From Limisalsivibrio acetivorans (GTDB lineage Bacteria > Chrysiogenota > Deferribacteres > Deferribacterales > Geovibrionaceae), in contig NZ_ATWF01000001.1 in the NCBI RefSeq assembly GCF_000421105.1, positions 1,249,397-1,313,396 of the forward strand: a DNA stretch of 64,000 nucleotides, read 5' to 3'. Under the pieces are notes generated by a model, which saw only the letters and a list, made by a program, of their open reading frames with translations, did no database searches and was not told where the DNA came from. Positions 9,912-19,445 of this stretch are shown piece after piece (the first letter of the stretch is position 1; each line of letters opens with the position of its first letter). The position numbers were made by a program, and so were the translations under genes.

Positions 9912-10005
9912 GTATCCTCCGATGAATCTTTTAGCATTCTTTTTAACTGACAATTATACGAAAGAAAGGGGTTTTAATCAACATCAGACTTGGAAAGGGC
10001 TGGTG

Positions 10006-11826
10006 TTACTCCTCCCCCTCTCTGGGGATGGAGTTGCGGAACCAGACATCACGCTGGGGAAAGGGTATCTCAACGCCGTTCTCTCGGAACTTCTCGAAGA
10101 TACCCTCAAGGATCTTCGTGCGGACAACGGCGGCGTTCAATCCAGAGGAAAGATCCACCCAGCAGAGAGCGAGAAAGTCGATGGAGCTACTGCCGTATGC
10201 AACAAACCATACCTCGTTCTTGCGGTAGGAGATAACCTCCGATGTATCCTCCATAACCTCCATGATAAGGCTCTTAACAAGCTCTACATCACTGGAATAT
10301 GCAACCCCCACGGGGATGCGCATGCGGATGATGGAATCGCTCCTTGTGTAGTTGATGATGGTATCGGAGATGAATACGGAGTTTGGCACGGATATCTCTA
10401 TATTGTCAAAGGTTTTAACGTTTGTCGCAAACATGTCTATACTTGTCACATTACCGTAGATCGTGCTGTGCACATCCCCGATAAGCCGCCCTGCATTGCC
10501 GGAGATCTCTACCAAATCGCCAATGCGCACCTTCTTGGAGAAGAGGAGTATAAAGCCGCTGGCGTAGTTGTTGAGGATGGTTTGCAGTCCGAAACCGAAA
10601 CCGATACCAAGGGCACCGGCGATGGGCACAACGATCTGCCATGTAATCCCCATATTAAGCATAACAAGGGCAACAACTGCCAGAACACCGAGGTTATACA
10701 CGATCGTTTCGAGGGACTCCACCTCCCCCCTGCGTTTATCCTCACTGACTAAGTTACGGATATACTTAGTAAAAAGAAACAGGAGCGAACGGAGGATAAG
10801 GAACATGAAAATAGAAGAGATAAGGCCGTAGACCGTAAGAGAGAACGCCGAGGTCTCAAAGATAAAAGCATCCTTCATATTGTCTGCAAGTGCCTGGAAA
10901 TTAAGGAGATCATCACCCATGATCCAGTAGATGTAGAAAGAGCCCAGGTATACCGCACGGATCACATGGCGGTAGATGTTCTGCATATCCTCTTCTTCGT
11001 AGTTTTCCGGTGCAAAGAAGGTGTTCGTCCACCGCTCCAGTTTACCCTGAACATAAAGAAGAAGGCTTATGAAAAGTCCGAGCAGTCCAAGACCGAGCAG
11101 AAAACGATAGCTGAGCTCCACGATGTTGAAAACCCAGAGGAGTGACATGAGGAAAAAGCCGGCCAGCAGGAAACGGTTAAGCGGGACCATACGCATTCCC
11201 GAAGGAAAACGATCCGCATAGCGATGGAGATACATAGGAAGAACCGGGCGGATATACATATTAAGCCCTATGGCCAGCGAAAGCCTCGAAAGAAGGGAGG
11301 CGAACTGAAGTATTGAGTTCTGCTGTCTCGTTATATCATCAAGGTTAACAACAGCCAGATCGCTGTAAAAAGCCAATACAACAGACAAGAATACGAAAAA
11401 CTGGGTAAAGACGAGGGATGCACGAAATGCGACATAGCGCTTGTTCTTACTCCCCTTCTTACCCCGAAGAGGCATCTTGAGGAGCACGGCAGCGAGCCAG
11501 AACATGCCGAAGTAATTGGTCATTATATATAAAGTGTAGTCGTTGTCGTATTCTAGTGCGAGCTGAGTCACCACCACGAAAAGCACAGGTGAAAGGAGAT
11601 GGACGAAGTTCTCCATTCGCTCGTTTAGAATCTTCTTCATGGCACGGAACTTATAGAAGTTGAGAACGATATAGAAAATGGCAAACCCTACGACATAAAG
11701 GGAGAAATTCACCGGAGATACCGTAAAATCATCGATAATGGCGTATAGTGAAGCCTGAAGCGTCTCAATAAAACTCTGCAGGAGCAGGCCTGTATTCTGA
11801 TAGTAATCCATACGACACTTTATCAT
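10006..11826 (-). CDS. MscS-family mechanosensitive channel
   Basis: This 606-residue inner-membrane protein probably acts as a pressure-release channel during osmotic downshock. The N-terminal 330 residues hold many hydrophobic segments, more than the three of E. coli MscS, so it belongs to the larger MscS-like class. The conserved pore and beta domain are clear at about 395-470: GALGIGFGFGLQTILNNYASGF followed by GDLVEISGNAGRLIGDV, then IPVGVAYSSD and the C-terminal alpha/beta domain ending in EIPFPQRDVW. The start context is weak; a second Met five codons later is possible. It is probably a single-gene unit between proS and the divergent pilus ATPase gene. Confidence 0.88.
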   Translation of the reverse strand: MIKCRMDYYQNTGLLLQSFIETLQASLYAIIDDFTVSPVNFSLYVVGFAIFYIVLNFYKFRAMKKILNERMENFVHLLSPVLFVVVTQLALEYDNDYTLYIMTNYFGMFWLAAVLLKMPLRGKKGSKNKRYVAFRASLVFTQFFVFLSVVLAFYSDLAVVNLDDITRQQNSILQFASLLSRLSLAIGLNMYIRPVLPMYLHRYADRFPSGMRMVPLNRFLLAGFFLMSLLWVFNIVELSYRFLLGLGLLGLFISLLLYVQGKLERWTNTFFAPENYEEEDMQNIYRHVIRAVYLGSFYIYWIMGDDLLNFQALADNMKDAFIFETSAFSLTVYGLISSIFMFLILRSLLFLFTKYIRNLVSEDKRRGEVESLETIVYNLGVLAVVALVMLNMGITWQIVVPIAGALGIGFGFGLQTILNNYASGFILLFSKKVRIGDLVEISGNAGRLIGDVHSTIYGNVTSIDMFATNVKTFDNIEISVPNSVFISDTIINYTRSDSIIRMRIPVGVAYSSDVELVKSLIMEVMEDTSEVISYRKNEVWFVAYGSSSIDFLALCWVDLSSGLNAAVVRTKILEGIFEKFRENGVEIPFPQRDVWFRNSIPREGEE

Positions 11827-11965
11827 ATTTCGTTCTGAGAGCTAACATTAAAATGATTTTACGGGGAGAGAAATTCCACCATCCGTGCTACTTTAAGTCA
11901 AAGTTGTTTTGAATAAGTGAGAGTCTTCGTTTATAAACAATGTAACACTCTGATGAGGTAATGAT

Positions 11966-13636
11966 ATGAGCAAGAAACCTGTCGGCCAGCTGCTGAAGGA
12001 GCTGGGATACGTCACCGAGGAGCAGATACAGGTCGCCCTTGAGGTAAAAAAGATCCGCCAGAAACTCCTCGGCGAGATACTTATCGAACTATCCTTTGTT
12101 TCTCCCAGGGAGATCTCCTACGCCATTTCACAGCAGAGCGGCAAGGAGTTCATGGATGTTAACGAGGTCCCCCCTTCCAAGGAGGCACTGAAGCTATTCG
12201 ACAGGAATACAGCGAAGCAGCTGGACATGCTCCCTATCAATGTCAGCGGCGATAAGTTTACCGTCGCCATGAGCGACCCTTTTAACATCAACACAATAGA
12301 TATCATCAAACGACGCACAGGGCTGAACCCCGAGGTCTACATCTCCGACAGGGAAAGCATACAAAAGAATATTGAGATTAACTACTATCTACTCGAAAGC
12401 CCCATTGACAAAGAGATACAGAAGATACTCGACAGAGGGGGCTCTGGAAACGTTGGGCAGGATCTCCCCAAACTCATAGAGCTTATATTCAACAACGCCA
12501 TAATCGACCGTGCTACGGATGTGCATATCTCCCCGGAAGAATACGCCTCCCACGTTTTCTTCCGCATCGACGGTATAATGCGGCACTATTTCGCCATACC
12601 TAAACCGCTCCACTCTGCCCTGATATCAAGGATTAAGATCCTGAGCCAGTTGGATATTGCCGAACAGAGGCTTCCGCAGGACGGCTCGCTTGTTCACACA
12701 TTCTTCGACGAGGACTTCGATGTGAGGGTCTCCACCATCCCCACCCCCCATGGCGAGAATGCGGTTATGAGGATCCTTTCCAAGAACCTTTCTCTGTTTA
12801 ACCTCGAAAGCCTCGGCTTCGAAAAGGATGTTCAAGACGGACTAAAGGAGCAATTCAACAGACCCCACGGTATCTTCCTTGTGACCGGACCCACCGGCTC
12901 GGGTAAAACAACTACACTCTACGCCGCACTGAGAAAGCTTAATTCACTCCAAAGGCGTGTTTTGACCGCTGAGGATCCCATAGAATACCGCTTCCCGTTC
13001 ATCAAGCAGACTCAGGTTAACGATAAAGCGGGGTACCATTTCGCCACGGCGATGCGTGCATTCCTGCGTCAGGACCCCGATGTTATCCTTCTCGGTGAAA
13101 TGCGGGATGAAAAGACGGCGGAGATGGCCATGAGGGCGGCTATCACAGGCCACCTAGTCCTCTCCACCCTGCACACCAACGACGCCGTAACAGCAATACC
13201 CAGACTTATGGACATGGAGGTTAAGGACTATCTCATATCCTCCGGTGTTGCGGGAATACTCGCACAGAGACTCGTGCGTAAGGTCTGCCCCTTCTGCAAA
13301 GAAGAAAGGAGTATGAAGGGTGCTGAACTGCTTAATTACGGTGTAACAACAGAAATGCTCACCAGACAGGGGATAGAGCACGATTCAGATGTTACGTACA
13401 TGGCTGGCAACGGCTGTGAACAGTGCAGGGAATCGGGTTATTCAGGACGTTCCGTTATATCCGAACTCCTTATTATCGATGATGAAATCGGCGATATGAT
13501 CGTTACAGGCGCCACACCCCTCGCTATCAATAATATGGCCATAACAAAGGGGATGAAGACAATACGTGAAGATGGGCTTATAAAGGTTCTGAAAGGTGTT
13601 ACAACACCTGAAGAAATTAAGCGGGTGGCGATGTAA
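11966..13636 (+). CDS. Type IV pilus / type II secretion assembly ATPase (PilB/GspE)
   Basis: This 556-residue hexameric motor ATPase drives pilin assembly or secretion at the inner membrane. The N-terminal 160 residues form the MshEN/T2SSE-N type domain (LLKELGYVTEEQIQVALE). The ATPase core has Walker A GPTGSGKTTT (about 308), an Asp box, Walker B RQDPDVILLGEMRD and the His box (TGHLVLSTLHTND). A tetracysteine zinc site (CPFC ... CEQC) is typical of PilB/GspE and is absent in retraction ATPases. The pilC/gspF-like gene follows 4 bases after the stop, so they form an operon. Pilin and secretin genes are not nearby, so pilus versus secretion cannot be decided here. Confidence 0.93.
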   Translation: MSKKPVGQLLKELGYVTEEQIQVALEVKKIRQKLLGEILIELSFVSPREISYAISQQSGKEFMDVNEVPPSKEALKLFDRNTAKQLDMLPINVSGDKFTVAMSDPFNINTIDIIKRRTGLNPEVYISDRESIQKNIEINYYLLESPIDKEIQKILDRGGSGNVGQDLPKLIELIFNNAIIDRATDVHISPEEYASHVFFRIDGIMRHYFAIPKPLHSALISRIKILSQLDIAEQRLPQDGSLVHTFFDEDFDVRVSTIPTPHGENAVMRILSKNLSLFNLESLGFEKDVQDGLKEQFNRPHGIFLVTGPTGSGKTTTLYAALRKLNSLQRRVLTAEDPIEYRFPFIKQTQVNDKAGYHFATAMRAFLRQDPDVILLGEMRDEKTAEMAMRAAITGHLVLSTLHTNDAVTAIPRLMDMEVKDYLISSGVAGILAQRLVRKVCPFCKEERSMKGAELLNYGVTTEMLTRQGIEHDSDVTYMAGNGCEQCRESGYSGRSVISELLIIDDEIGDMIVTGATPLAINNMAITKGMKTIREDGLIKVLKGVTTPEEIKRVAM

Positions 13637-13640
13637 ATAT

Positions 13641-14846
13641 ATGGGAACATTTGAGATAAAAGCCGTTGACAAGGGCGGTAAGAAGATAACGAAAACCATT
13701 GAGGTGGAGAACGAAGAGGAGCTTGTTCCGTATCTTGAACATGCGGGCCTTAACGTAATCTCCATCCACCGGGCACCCTTCTATGCAAAATACACTAGAA
13801 GCAGGGGGAGGATAAAAACCCAGGAGGTTATTGAGGTTCTAGAGAACCTGCACCTCGTTATCCGCTCCGGACTCCCCACCGTAACCGGGTTGCAAGACCT
13901 TGCAAAGGATGCAGAAAACCCGGCGATGAAGGAGATATTGACCGATCTAAGCTTCCGTGTGCAGATGGGGATGAACTTCTCCAAAGCGATGGAGAAATAT
14001 AAAAAGACCTTCGGTGAAGTGGTTATAAACCTTATAAAGATCGGCGAAGAAACCGGCAAGCTTGATGAAACACTCCACGACGCTGTCGAGCATTTGAAAA
14101 AACTTGAAGACCTTAAGGCAAAGGCCAAACAGGCTCTAATCTATCCCAGCTTCGCCTTTGTGGCATTATCCGGTGCGCTTATATTCTGGCTCGTTTTCGT
14201 TATGCCCAAGATGATGGATGCGTTCAGCGCATTCGATATAGAGCTCCCCTTTATCACAAGGGCAATCATGGCACTCTCCGTCTTCACTCAAAAATACATC
14301 GTCCTCATCACCGTGCTGCTTATAGGGGCAGTCATACTGATCAATGTGCTCCGTAAAACATCCAAGGACTTCAAACTAATCACAGACCAGATAACGCTTC
14401 GTCTTCCGGTCTTCGGTGTTATCATCACAAACTTCAACTTCGCCTTCTTCGCAGAGTATGTAAGGCTGATGATCGCCGCCGGACTCCCACTCTATCAGGC
14501 ACTTTCACTCATGGAGGGGAGCCAGAAGAACCTGGTATATAAGTCGGCCAGCGAAAGGATCCGTGAGGATATGTCCATAGGCTCCAGCTTCTCAGATGCC
14601 CTGTCAAAGCAGGATCTCTACCCATCCCTGATTATCAGGATGGTAAATATTGGTGAGCAGACCGGACACCTCGAAGAGCAGCTGGATAACGTCGCAAAAT
14701 ACTACTATCAGAAGGTAGACCACATCGCCGCTAATATATCAAAGCTTATAGAGCCGCTTATAATAGGCTTCGTGGGCGGGTTTATGCTTATCATTTTCAT
14801 CGGCCTTCTCGGCCCGATATTCAACCTGATAACGGGCTTAAGCTGA
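13641..14846 (+). CDS. Type IV pilus / type II secretion inner-membrane platform protein (PilC/GspF)
   Basis: The 401-residue product is the polytopic membrane partner of the assembly ATPase encoded just upstream. It has two repeated T2SSF domains (around 70-195, LHLVIRSGLPTVTGLQDLA, and 275-395, VRLMIAAGLPLYQALSLM), each followed by membrane helices, and ends with the usual FIGLLGPIFNLITGL. The ATG at 13641 is preferred over an upstream in-frame start inside the ATPase gene because it leaves a normal 4-base spacing. The pair is the motor core without its usual neighbours. Confidence 0.92.
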   Translation: MGTFEIKAVDKGGKKITKTIEVENEEELVPYLEHAGLNVISIHRAPFYAKYTRSRGRIKTQEVIEVLENLHLVIRSGLPTVTGLQDLAKDAENPAMKEILTDLSFRVQMGMNFSKAMEKYKKTFGEVVINLIKIGEETGKLDETLHDAVEHLKKLEDLKAKAKQALIYPSFAFVALSGALIFWLVFVMPKMMDAFSAFDIELPFITRAIMALSVFTQKYIVLITVLLIGAVILINVLRKTSKDFKLITDQITLRLPVFGVIITNFNFAFFAEYVRLMIAAGLPLYQALSLMEGSQKNLVYKSASERIREDMSIGSSFSDALSKQDLYPSLIIRMVNIGEQTGHLEEQLDNVAKYYYQKVDHIAANISKLIEPLIIGFVGGFMLIIFIGLLGPIFNLITGLS

Positions 14847-15195
14847 TGAGGGGTGCGGGGAACTTTGTTCCCTAAAAAGTTCCCTGCGATCTTTTACTTT
14901 CATACTTTTATTCGAAATAAGTCACTAATTTATGTGTTTCGTGCTAATGCACGCCATACTTTTGGCGCAAAAGTATGCAAAACTATTCCCTCAGGGTTTT
15001 ACATCCGCCATTGTTACTCATTTATATACATAAATTCGTAAGAGATGGCGGTTCCCTCATTTCGCTCTTTTTCCACCTGAAGTTTTGCTGATGCTGAGGA
15101 GTGTAACCGCATATCATACGTGAAAGTATTCGACATTTAGGATTACCTCATCTGTCATGTGCGGCCAAAACTTCCGGGCGGTTCCAATTTAATTT

Positions 15196-15224
15196 ATGGA
15201 ATTTCCCGTCCATGGAAATTCCAT
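15196..15224. repeat. Palindromic repeat, copy A
   Basis: ATGGAATTTCC and GGAAATTCCAT are perfect inverted arms around the 7-base loop CGTCCAT. The same core with loop CATCCAT recurs after upp at about 25291-25316, so this is an interspersed palindrome rather than a one-off terminator. Confidence 0.7.
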
Positions 15225-15307
15225 TGTTGTTCGAGCGGGTGAGCCCCGCTCTCTCGTACTTCCGGCTACATAAATTGAATACAATTCAGTTTAGTTTCGC
15301 CTTCAGG

Positions 15308-15450
15308 GCTTCCATCCTTGGAAGCCTTTTACGTATCAACCTCAAATGTGTGATTAGCATAAGCTTTCATGGACGAAAGCTCGCTTGCGTAAGTGAGAAG
15401 GAAAGTTACTATATTAATATCTGGGAAATTCATCATCCTGAGAATTTCCC
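15308..15450. repeat. Cluster of three further inverted repeats
   Basis: GGCTTCCA/TTGGAAGCC (about 15308-15325), AGCTTTC/GAAAGCT (about 15362-15378) and TGGGAAATTC/GAATTTCCCA (about 15422-15450) follow copy A. The last shares the GAAATT/AATTTC heart and a CATCCT-type loop with copy A. The cluster ends just past the stop of the chemoreceptor gene that reads toward it, so parts may also serve as its terminator. Confidence 0.55.
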
Positions 15451-15458
15451 AAATATAA

Positions 15459-17066
15459 TCAGAGCTTATACTGCTTAAAAACCTTCCGCAGTTCTTCTGC
15501 CATCTCATTGAGCTGACGATAAGTCTCCTTAAGGTGCATAGCCGAATCGATACTTGATTTGGACAGGCTATCCACCTCTGTAATATCCTGCGCAATCTGA
15601 TTAGATACCGCAGACTGCTGCTCAGCGGCGGAGGCGATACTATTCACCTGCTCCTTTGTTTCCTCAGATGCGTTGAAAATATCTGAGAGCTTTATGTTCA
15701 CGTCCCCCATGAAGTCGACTGTTTCGTTTATAGTCTCCAGTGCCTGATTCATGGTCGCCTCCGTACGGTTGGAGTCCTGCTGGATTACGTTGATCTTATT
15801 CGTAACCTCTTTGGTTGCATCGGCGGTCTTTTCGGCCAGTTTGCGAACCTCATCGGCAACAACGGCGAAACCTCTACCGTGCTCACCAGCCCTTGCCGCT
15901 TCGATGGCAGCATTCAGTGCCAGCAGATTTGTATTATCAGCAATGTCATTAATAACATGGACGATATTTTCGATGCTTTCGACCTCAGAATTCAACTTAT
16001 ATACAAGATCAGCAAGCTCTTTGGCTGAGGTTCCGGTGAGCTTGATCTTATCCACAGCAGTGTTCACAAGTGAGTCACCCTCCTGCGAAAGGCTTGATGT
16101 TCGGCTGCTTTTATCAGCGGCAACGCTCACATTATTTGCTATCTCGCCTGAAGTCTGCGCCATCTCATTGGCGCCAGCGGCGACCTCGTTTGAGCGGTCG
16201 GACTGTTTATGCGCCATGTCTATGGACTCATCAAGTGATGTACCGAGTTTAGCGGATTCGCCAAGGATACTGTCGGCAACATTCTCCATTTGCTTGAAAG
16301 AGCCTGAAAGTTCTTCCAGGAGCGAATTGAGGGAGCATATGAGGCTACCTATCTCGTCATCGCACCTTGAGTCGATATTCACACGGAAATCTTTCTGGGC
16401 AACCTGATTAAATGCGCTTCTTATCTTATTGAAAGGTTTATAGAAAATGAAATTGAACATCGCCATAATTAGGGCTGTGATTATAGCAACGCCTAATATG
16501 GCAATGAATACTGCACGTTTGTTGGATGCAGCGATAACATCTTCGGTTTCCGCTGTGCTGAGCCTCAGCTTAACGGCTCCAAGCACGTCCCCCTCTTCGA
16601 CACCTGTGTAATGGCAGTCGAAACAGTTGACGCCCATATAGTCCTTAAGTGCCAGATAGGGGAAAAGGCCGGTCATGTATTTCTGGCCGTTGATATCTTC
16701 TATCTTATACTGGGGCTTGCCAGTTTCAAAAACAGAACGCTCGAACTCATCCTGTGGATACTCCTCTGGCGCACCCGGTTCATAATCTCCGTCCATTTTT
16801 TTGCCCCTGATCATGCGGATATCCATCATCTGGTTCATATGCTCAAGGAGAGGCTCAGTTCCCTCCATATTTCCGGTTATCATGAAGTTGGTTACAGTTC
16901 CGAAAATAGTTTCGGAGATATGAACCATTTCGTTTTTCATGTTTGTTCTGGAGACCTCGGTCATAGAGCTGTTGAAGAAAAGCGTATTAACTGTACTATA
17001 GATGATAATGAGCAGTAGAACAGGGACAATAAGCTTCCACTTGATGGAGATTCTGCTTAAGGACAT
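15459..17066 (-). CDS. Methyl-accepting chemotaxis protein with a haem-c motif in its sensor domain
   Basis: This 535-residue chemoreceptor has TM1 at about 11-30, a periplasmic domain at 31-183, TM2 at 184-208, a HAMP region, and the signalling helix bundle with the core [29 protein letters not shown]. The periplasmic domain contains Cys148-Phe-Asp-Cys151-His152, a CxxCH site for covalent haem c, in the context [10 protein letters not shown]. Haem-c chemoreceptors of this design are known from metal-reducing bacteria and are thought to sense redox state, oxygen or NO. The start ATG at 17066 has GAGGTGAG just upstream. It appears to be monocistronic. The haem ligation is inferred from the motif. 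Confidence 0.9.
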   Translation of the reverse strand: MSLSRISIKWKLIVPVLLLIIIYSTVNTLFFNSSMTEVSRTNMKNEMVHISETIFGTVTNFMITGNMEGTEPLLEHMNQMMDIRMIRGKKMDGDYEPGAPEEYPQDEFERSVFETGKPQYKIEDINGQKYMTGLFPYLALKDYMGVNCFDCHYTGVEEGDVLGAVKLRLSTAETEDVIAASNKRAVFIAILGVAIITALIMAMFNFIFYKPFNKIRSAFNQVAQKDFRVNIDSRCDDEIGSLICSLNSLLEELSGSFKQMENVADSILGESAKLGTSLDESIDMAHKQSDRSNEVAAGANEMAQTSGEIANNVSVAADKSSRTSSLSQEGDSLVNTAVDKIKLTGTSAKELADLVYKLNSEVESIENIVHVINDIADNTNLLALNAAIEAARAGEHGRGFAVVADEVRKLAEKTADATKEVTNKINVIQQDSNRTEATMNQALETINETVDFMGDVNIKLSDIFNASEETKEQVNSIASAAEQQSAVSNQIAQDITEVDSLSKSSIDSAMHLKETYRQLNEMAEELRKVFKQYKL

Positions 17067-17351
17067 CGTCTCACCTCTGAGGGACAAAGATTTAAATAAA
17101 TATTAACCAAAGCATAAATGCGATTATGCATAAACATAATATAATGTCCAGAGTTAAGGTAATGTAAAGTATTGCAGTAGCATAATATTAGAAAATTAAT
17201 ATATTTACAGTCCTCTTTTGTGACAATGATATATACAGTTGCGCGTATTAATGGACAACATTAAAGAATCTATCTGATAGAAAACAGAAAATAGTTATAC
17301 GAACAATGTTTTGTAAAAATTAAAAACACAGTCATAAAAGTTGTAAAAATA
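17067..17351. other. AT-rich intergenic region
   Basis: About 285 bases of AT-rich sequence upstream of the chemoreceptor gene should contain its promoter, but no convincing -35/-10 pair or known regulatory motif stands out. Confidence 0.4.
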
Positions 17352-17353
17352 AA

Positions 17354-17392
17354 AAAAGGCGCAACACTCTTTTGTGAAGCGCCCTTAAAGCT
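17354..17392 (-). terminator. Rho-independent terminator of the peroxiredoxin gene
   Basis: Read on the minus strand, AAGGGCGCTTCAC pairs imperfectly with GTGTTGCGCCTT around a short A-rich loop and is followed by a run of T residues. It lies about 20 bases after the peroxiredoxin stop. Confidence 0.75.
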
Positions 17393-17411
17393 TATTGGCA
17401 GTTAATTGTTG

Positions 17412-18008
17412 TTATTTTTGATGTCCGTCAGGATTCTTTTTGAAGAACTCTTTCATCTTGTCGGGATCGGGGGTCATGGTGTCCTTTCCGGGAGTCCATC
17501 CGGCGGGGCAAACCTCTCCGTTTTCCTTAACAAACTGGAGTGCATCAAGGTTTCTGATGATTTCGTTCACGTTACGGCCTATGCCGAGGTCGTGGACAAG
17601 TTCAAACTGTACAACCCCGTCGGGGTCGATGATGTATGTGGCACGAAGGGCCATTCCACCCTCAAGGAGCACACCGTAGTCTGTAGAGATCTTCTTGGTG
17701 AAGTCCGCTACGAGGGGGTAAGCAAGCTCGCCGATACCGCCTTCGGTTCTGGGTGTATTGATCCATGCAAGGTGGGAGAATTTGCTGTCTGTGGAGACGC
17801 CGATAACCTGGCAGTTTCTCTTCTCAAACTCGGGCATAGCATCGGACATTGCCGTGATCTCTGTGGGGCAAACAAAGGTAAAATCAAGGGGGTAGAAGAA
17901 AAGAACAACCCACTTGCCTCTGTAGGATTCAAGATCCACATTTTTGAAATCCTTTCCGACTACAGCAATCTCGTTGAAAATGGGTGCTGATTTTGTTACT
18001 AAGCTCAT
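17412..18008 (-). CDS. 2-Cys peroxiredoxin (AhpC/Prx1 type)
   Basis: This 198-residue thiol peroxidase reduces hydrogen peroxide and organic peroxides. The peroxidatic Cys47 lies in DFTFVCPTE and the resolving Cys167 in GEVCPAGW, which defines the typical 2-Cys Prx1/AhpC class. Length and C-terminal tail are normal for bacterial members. GGAGG lies 8 bases before the ATG. A near-consensus sigma-70 promoter precedes it and a terminator follows, so it is a stand-alone, probably strongly expressed gene. No ahpF-like reductase is next to it. Confidence 0.96.
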   Translation of the reverse strand: MSLVTKSAPIFNEIAVVGKDFKNVDLESYRGKWVVLFFYPLDFTFVCPTEITAMSDAMPEFEKRNCQVIGVSTDSKFSHLAWINTPRTEGGIGELAYPLVADFTKKISTDYGVLLEGGMALRATYIIDPDGVVQFELVHDLGIGRNVNEIIRNLDALQFVKENGEVCPAGWTPGKDTMTPDPDKMKEFFKKNPDGHQK

Positions 18009-18038
18009 TGAATACCCTCCAAATGATAAATTTTATCT

Positions 18039-18067
18039 TTTATATACCACTCCTGTGCTTTTGTCAA
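18039..18067 (-). promoter_or_regulatory. Sigma-70-type promoter of the peroxiredoxin gene
   Basis: On the minus strand TTGACA (18067-18062) is followed after exactly 17 bases by TATAAA (18044-18039), about 30 bases before the start codon. This is the best housekeeping promoter seen in the window. Confidence 0.7.
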
Positions 18068-18106
18068 CATAAAAAGACTAATAAAGTCCTAATTGTTTGA
18101 GGTGTG

Positions 18107-18658
18107 CTATATTCCTTTCCAGCGGCTGAAGACTGCGGTAATTTCACCGCTCTTGAACCCCAGCGGCCTTATCTCGCCATCTAGCAGGACAGAGCCATCC
18201 GGCTGGAGGTAGTACCATTCATGCACCTTAGTTCTAATATCTGTCTGGACCCCGGAGAGGGTGGAGGAGCCGTTGTAAATGTGGGTGAAAAGAAATGTTC
18301 TTCCGCGGAATTCAAGCTTACCTCTGTCCCCGTTGTGCTCGGGAATGGCTGTATAGGATGCGTCGGGGTTTTGCTCGAGAACCCATCTGAGAACACGCTC
18401 TTTGCCGCCTGTGTATTCGTAGATGTGTTCGAGATAGCCCGTACCATCCTGCCAGGCTCCTGTTATCGTGAGCTTGAAGCGTTCCTCAACGGTTCCGGTA
18501 TCGTCTTTGATAATTCCATAACCTGTGCGGGTTCCGCTGAAGAACTCTTTAATTGATGTATCGGGTGTTCCCGCTGCGTTCTGCTGAATAGTGGGGGATG
18601 TACATGAAACTGCTATAAATGCTGATAGTATAAGTATTAAGGAGCGGACAGGATTCAA
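18107..18658 (-). CDS. DUF3833-like lipoprotein
   Basis: The 183-residue product has a lipoprotein signal (IAVSC, lipid Cys near residue 19). The rest is a beta-rich domain with FFSGTRTGYGIIKDDTGTVEERF near the start and GEITAVFSRWKG at the end, which resembles the DUF3833 family of Gram-negative lipoproteins. The function of that family is unknown to me. GGAGG lies 9 bases before the ATG. The gene stands alone between the peroxiredoxin and PilZ genes. Confidence 0.65.
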   Translation of the reverse strand: MNPVRSLILILSAFIAVSCTSPTIQQNAAGTPDTSIKEFFSGTRTGYGIIKDDTGTVEERFKLTITGAWQDGTGYLEHIYEYTGGKERVLRWVLEQNPDASYTAIPEHNGDRGKLEFRGRTFLFTHIYNGSSTLSGVQTDIRTKVHEWYYLQPDGSVLLDGEIRPLGFKSGEITAVFSRWKGI

Positions 18659-18742
18659 GGGAGCCTCCAGACATATAGTATTGCAACGCCTGAAATTATA
18701 CCCTTAAACAAGGGGGGTAGTCAAAAGAATGTGGGGAGTCTG

Positions 18743-19180
18743 CTATTCTTCCCGGAACTTTTTTATCTCCTTGAGGTGTTTCTGCCATACGTATTTGGAT
18801 ATGGTATTCTGGTCCGCTTTTGTTATGTCATCGAAACGAAGCCCGCATCTATCCTCCTTTGCCCACATAACCGTGGCAGTGAGGGGGGCTATCTCCATGG
18901 TATTCTTCATCTTATACAGCTTGTCGCAGTCAAGGCAACGCTTCAGTGTCAGGGCATGCTTAACACGCAATTCGACTACATCACCCTCTTTGAGATGCCC
19001 CTTCTGGAGGATTTGAGCACCTGTTTCGCTCATATCCACAGTTCTGCTCATGAAGCATTTGCTGTAGGCTCTTCCTTTTTCGGTGTCCTCAAAATGAAAG
19101 ATACAGATTTTCATTGCCAGAGAAGAACGCACAGCGTTCCTTCTGTTTGCAACTGCAACGCTATTATCAGAGTAAGTCAT
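18743..19180 (-). CDS. PilZ-domain c-di-GMP binding protein
   Basis: The 145-residue protein has the two PilZ signature motifs for cyclic-di-GMP: RRNAVR near residues 13-18 and VDMSETGAQI (the D/NxSxxG motif) near 48-57, followed by the expected beta-barrel strands (DVVELRV, ATVMWAKEDRCGLRF). Between them is a small Cys pair (CLDCDKLY). Single-domain PilZ proteins usually tune motility or pilus function, which fits the chemoreceptor and pilus genes in this window, but no direct partner is adjacent. The ribosome site is weak. Confidence 0.85.
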   Translation of the reverse strand: MTYSDNSVAVANRRNAVRSSLAMKICIFHFEDTEKGRAYSKCFMSRTVDMSETGAQILQKGHLKEGDVVELRVKHALTLKRCLDCDKLYKMKNTMEIAPLTATVMWAKEDRCGLRFDDITKADQNTISKYVWQKHLKEIKKFREE

Positions 19181-19445
19181 TGGTTAATAAATGCCCCGCT
19201 TCTTGTTGTTCATTCGATCTGTTTTTGTATCGACTGAACTGTTTGGATTATAGCTATTAATATGTAGTATGGAACGTTCTGTCAAGTTTTTATGTAAATA
19301 GAAATTATTACAATAAATGTTAAAACGGCTAATTTTTCTCTTGAATATATACTTGTCAAATTCGACGGGATATTCTATTTTGACACGAGCGGTCAAGTTG
19401 CGCTTATTAATAATATATTCAAATAAAACTACGGAGTATGAACTT

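Larger units (their letters stand above)
14847..15458. other. 612-bp noncoding region rich in palindromes
   Basis: No gene is supported. GGGGAACTTT/AAAGTTCCC at about 14857-14885, with TCTTTT a few bases later, is a possible terminator for the pilus operon. From 15181 to 15455 there are at least five inverted repeats (see repeat entries). The region separates convergent genes, so it probably consists of transcript ends and mobile palindromic repeats. Confidence 0.6.

Noticed and set aside
8547..9950. Long open frame opposite proS (467 codons)
   Set aside because: It is antisense to a well-conserved gene, has Cys/His-rich random composition and no family pattern; it arises from the codon use of proS.
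9814..10752. 312-codon open frame on the + strand across the proS start and the channel gene
   Set aside because: It overlaps the conserved ends of two real genes in antisense and has no recognisable domain or ribosome site.
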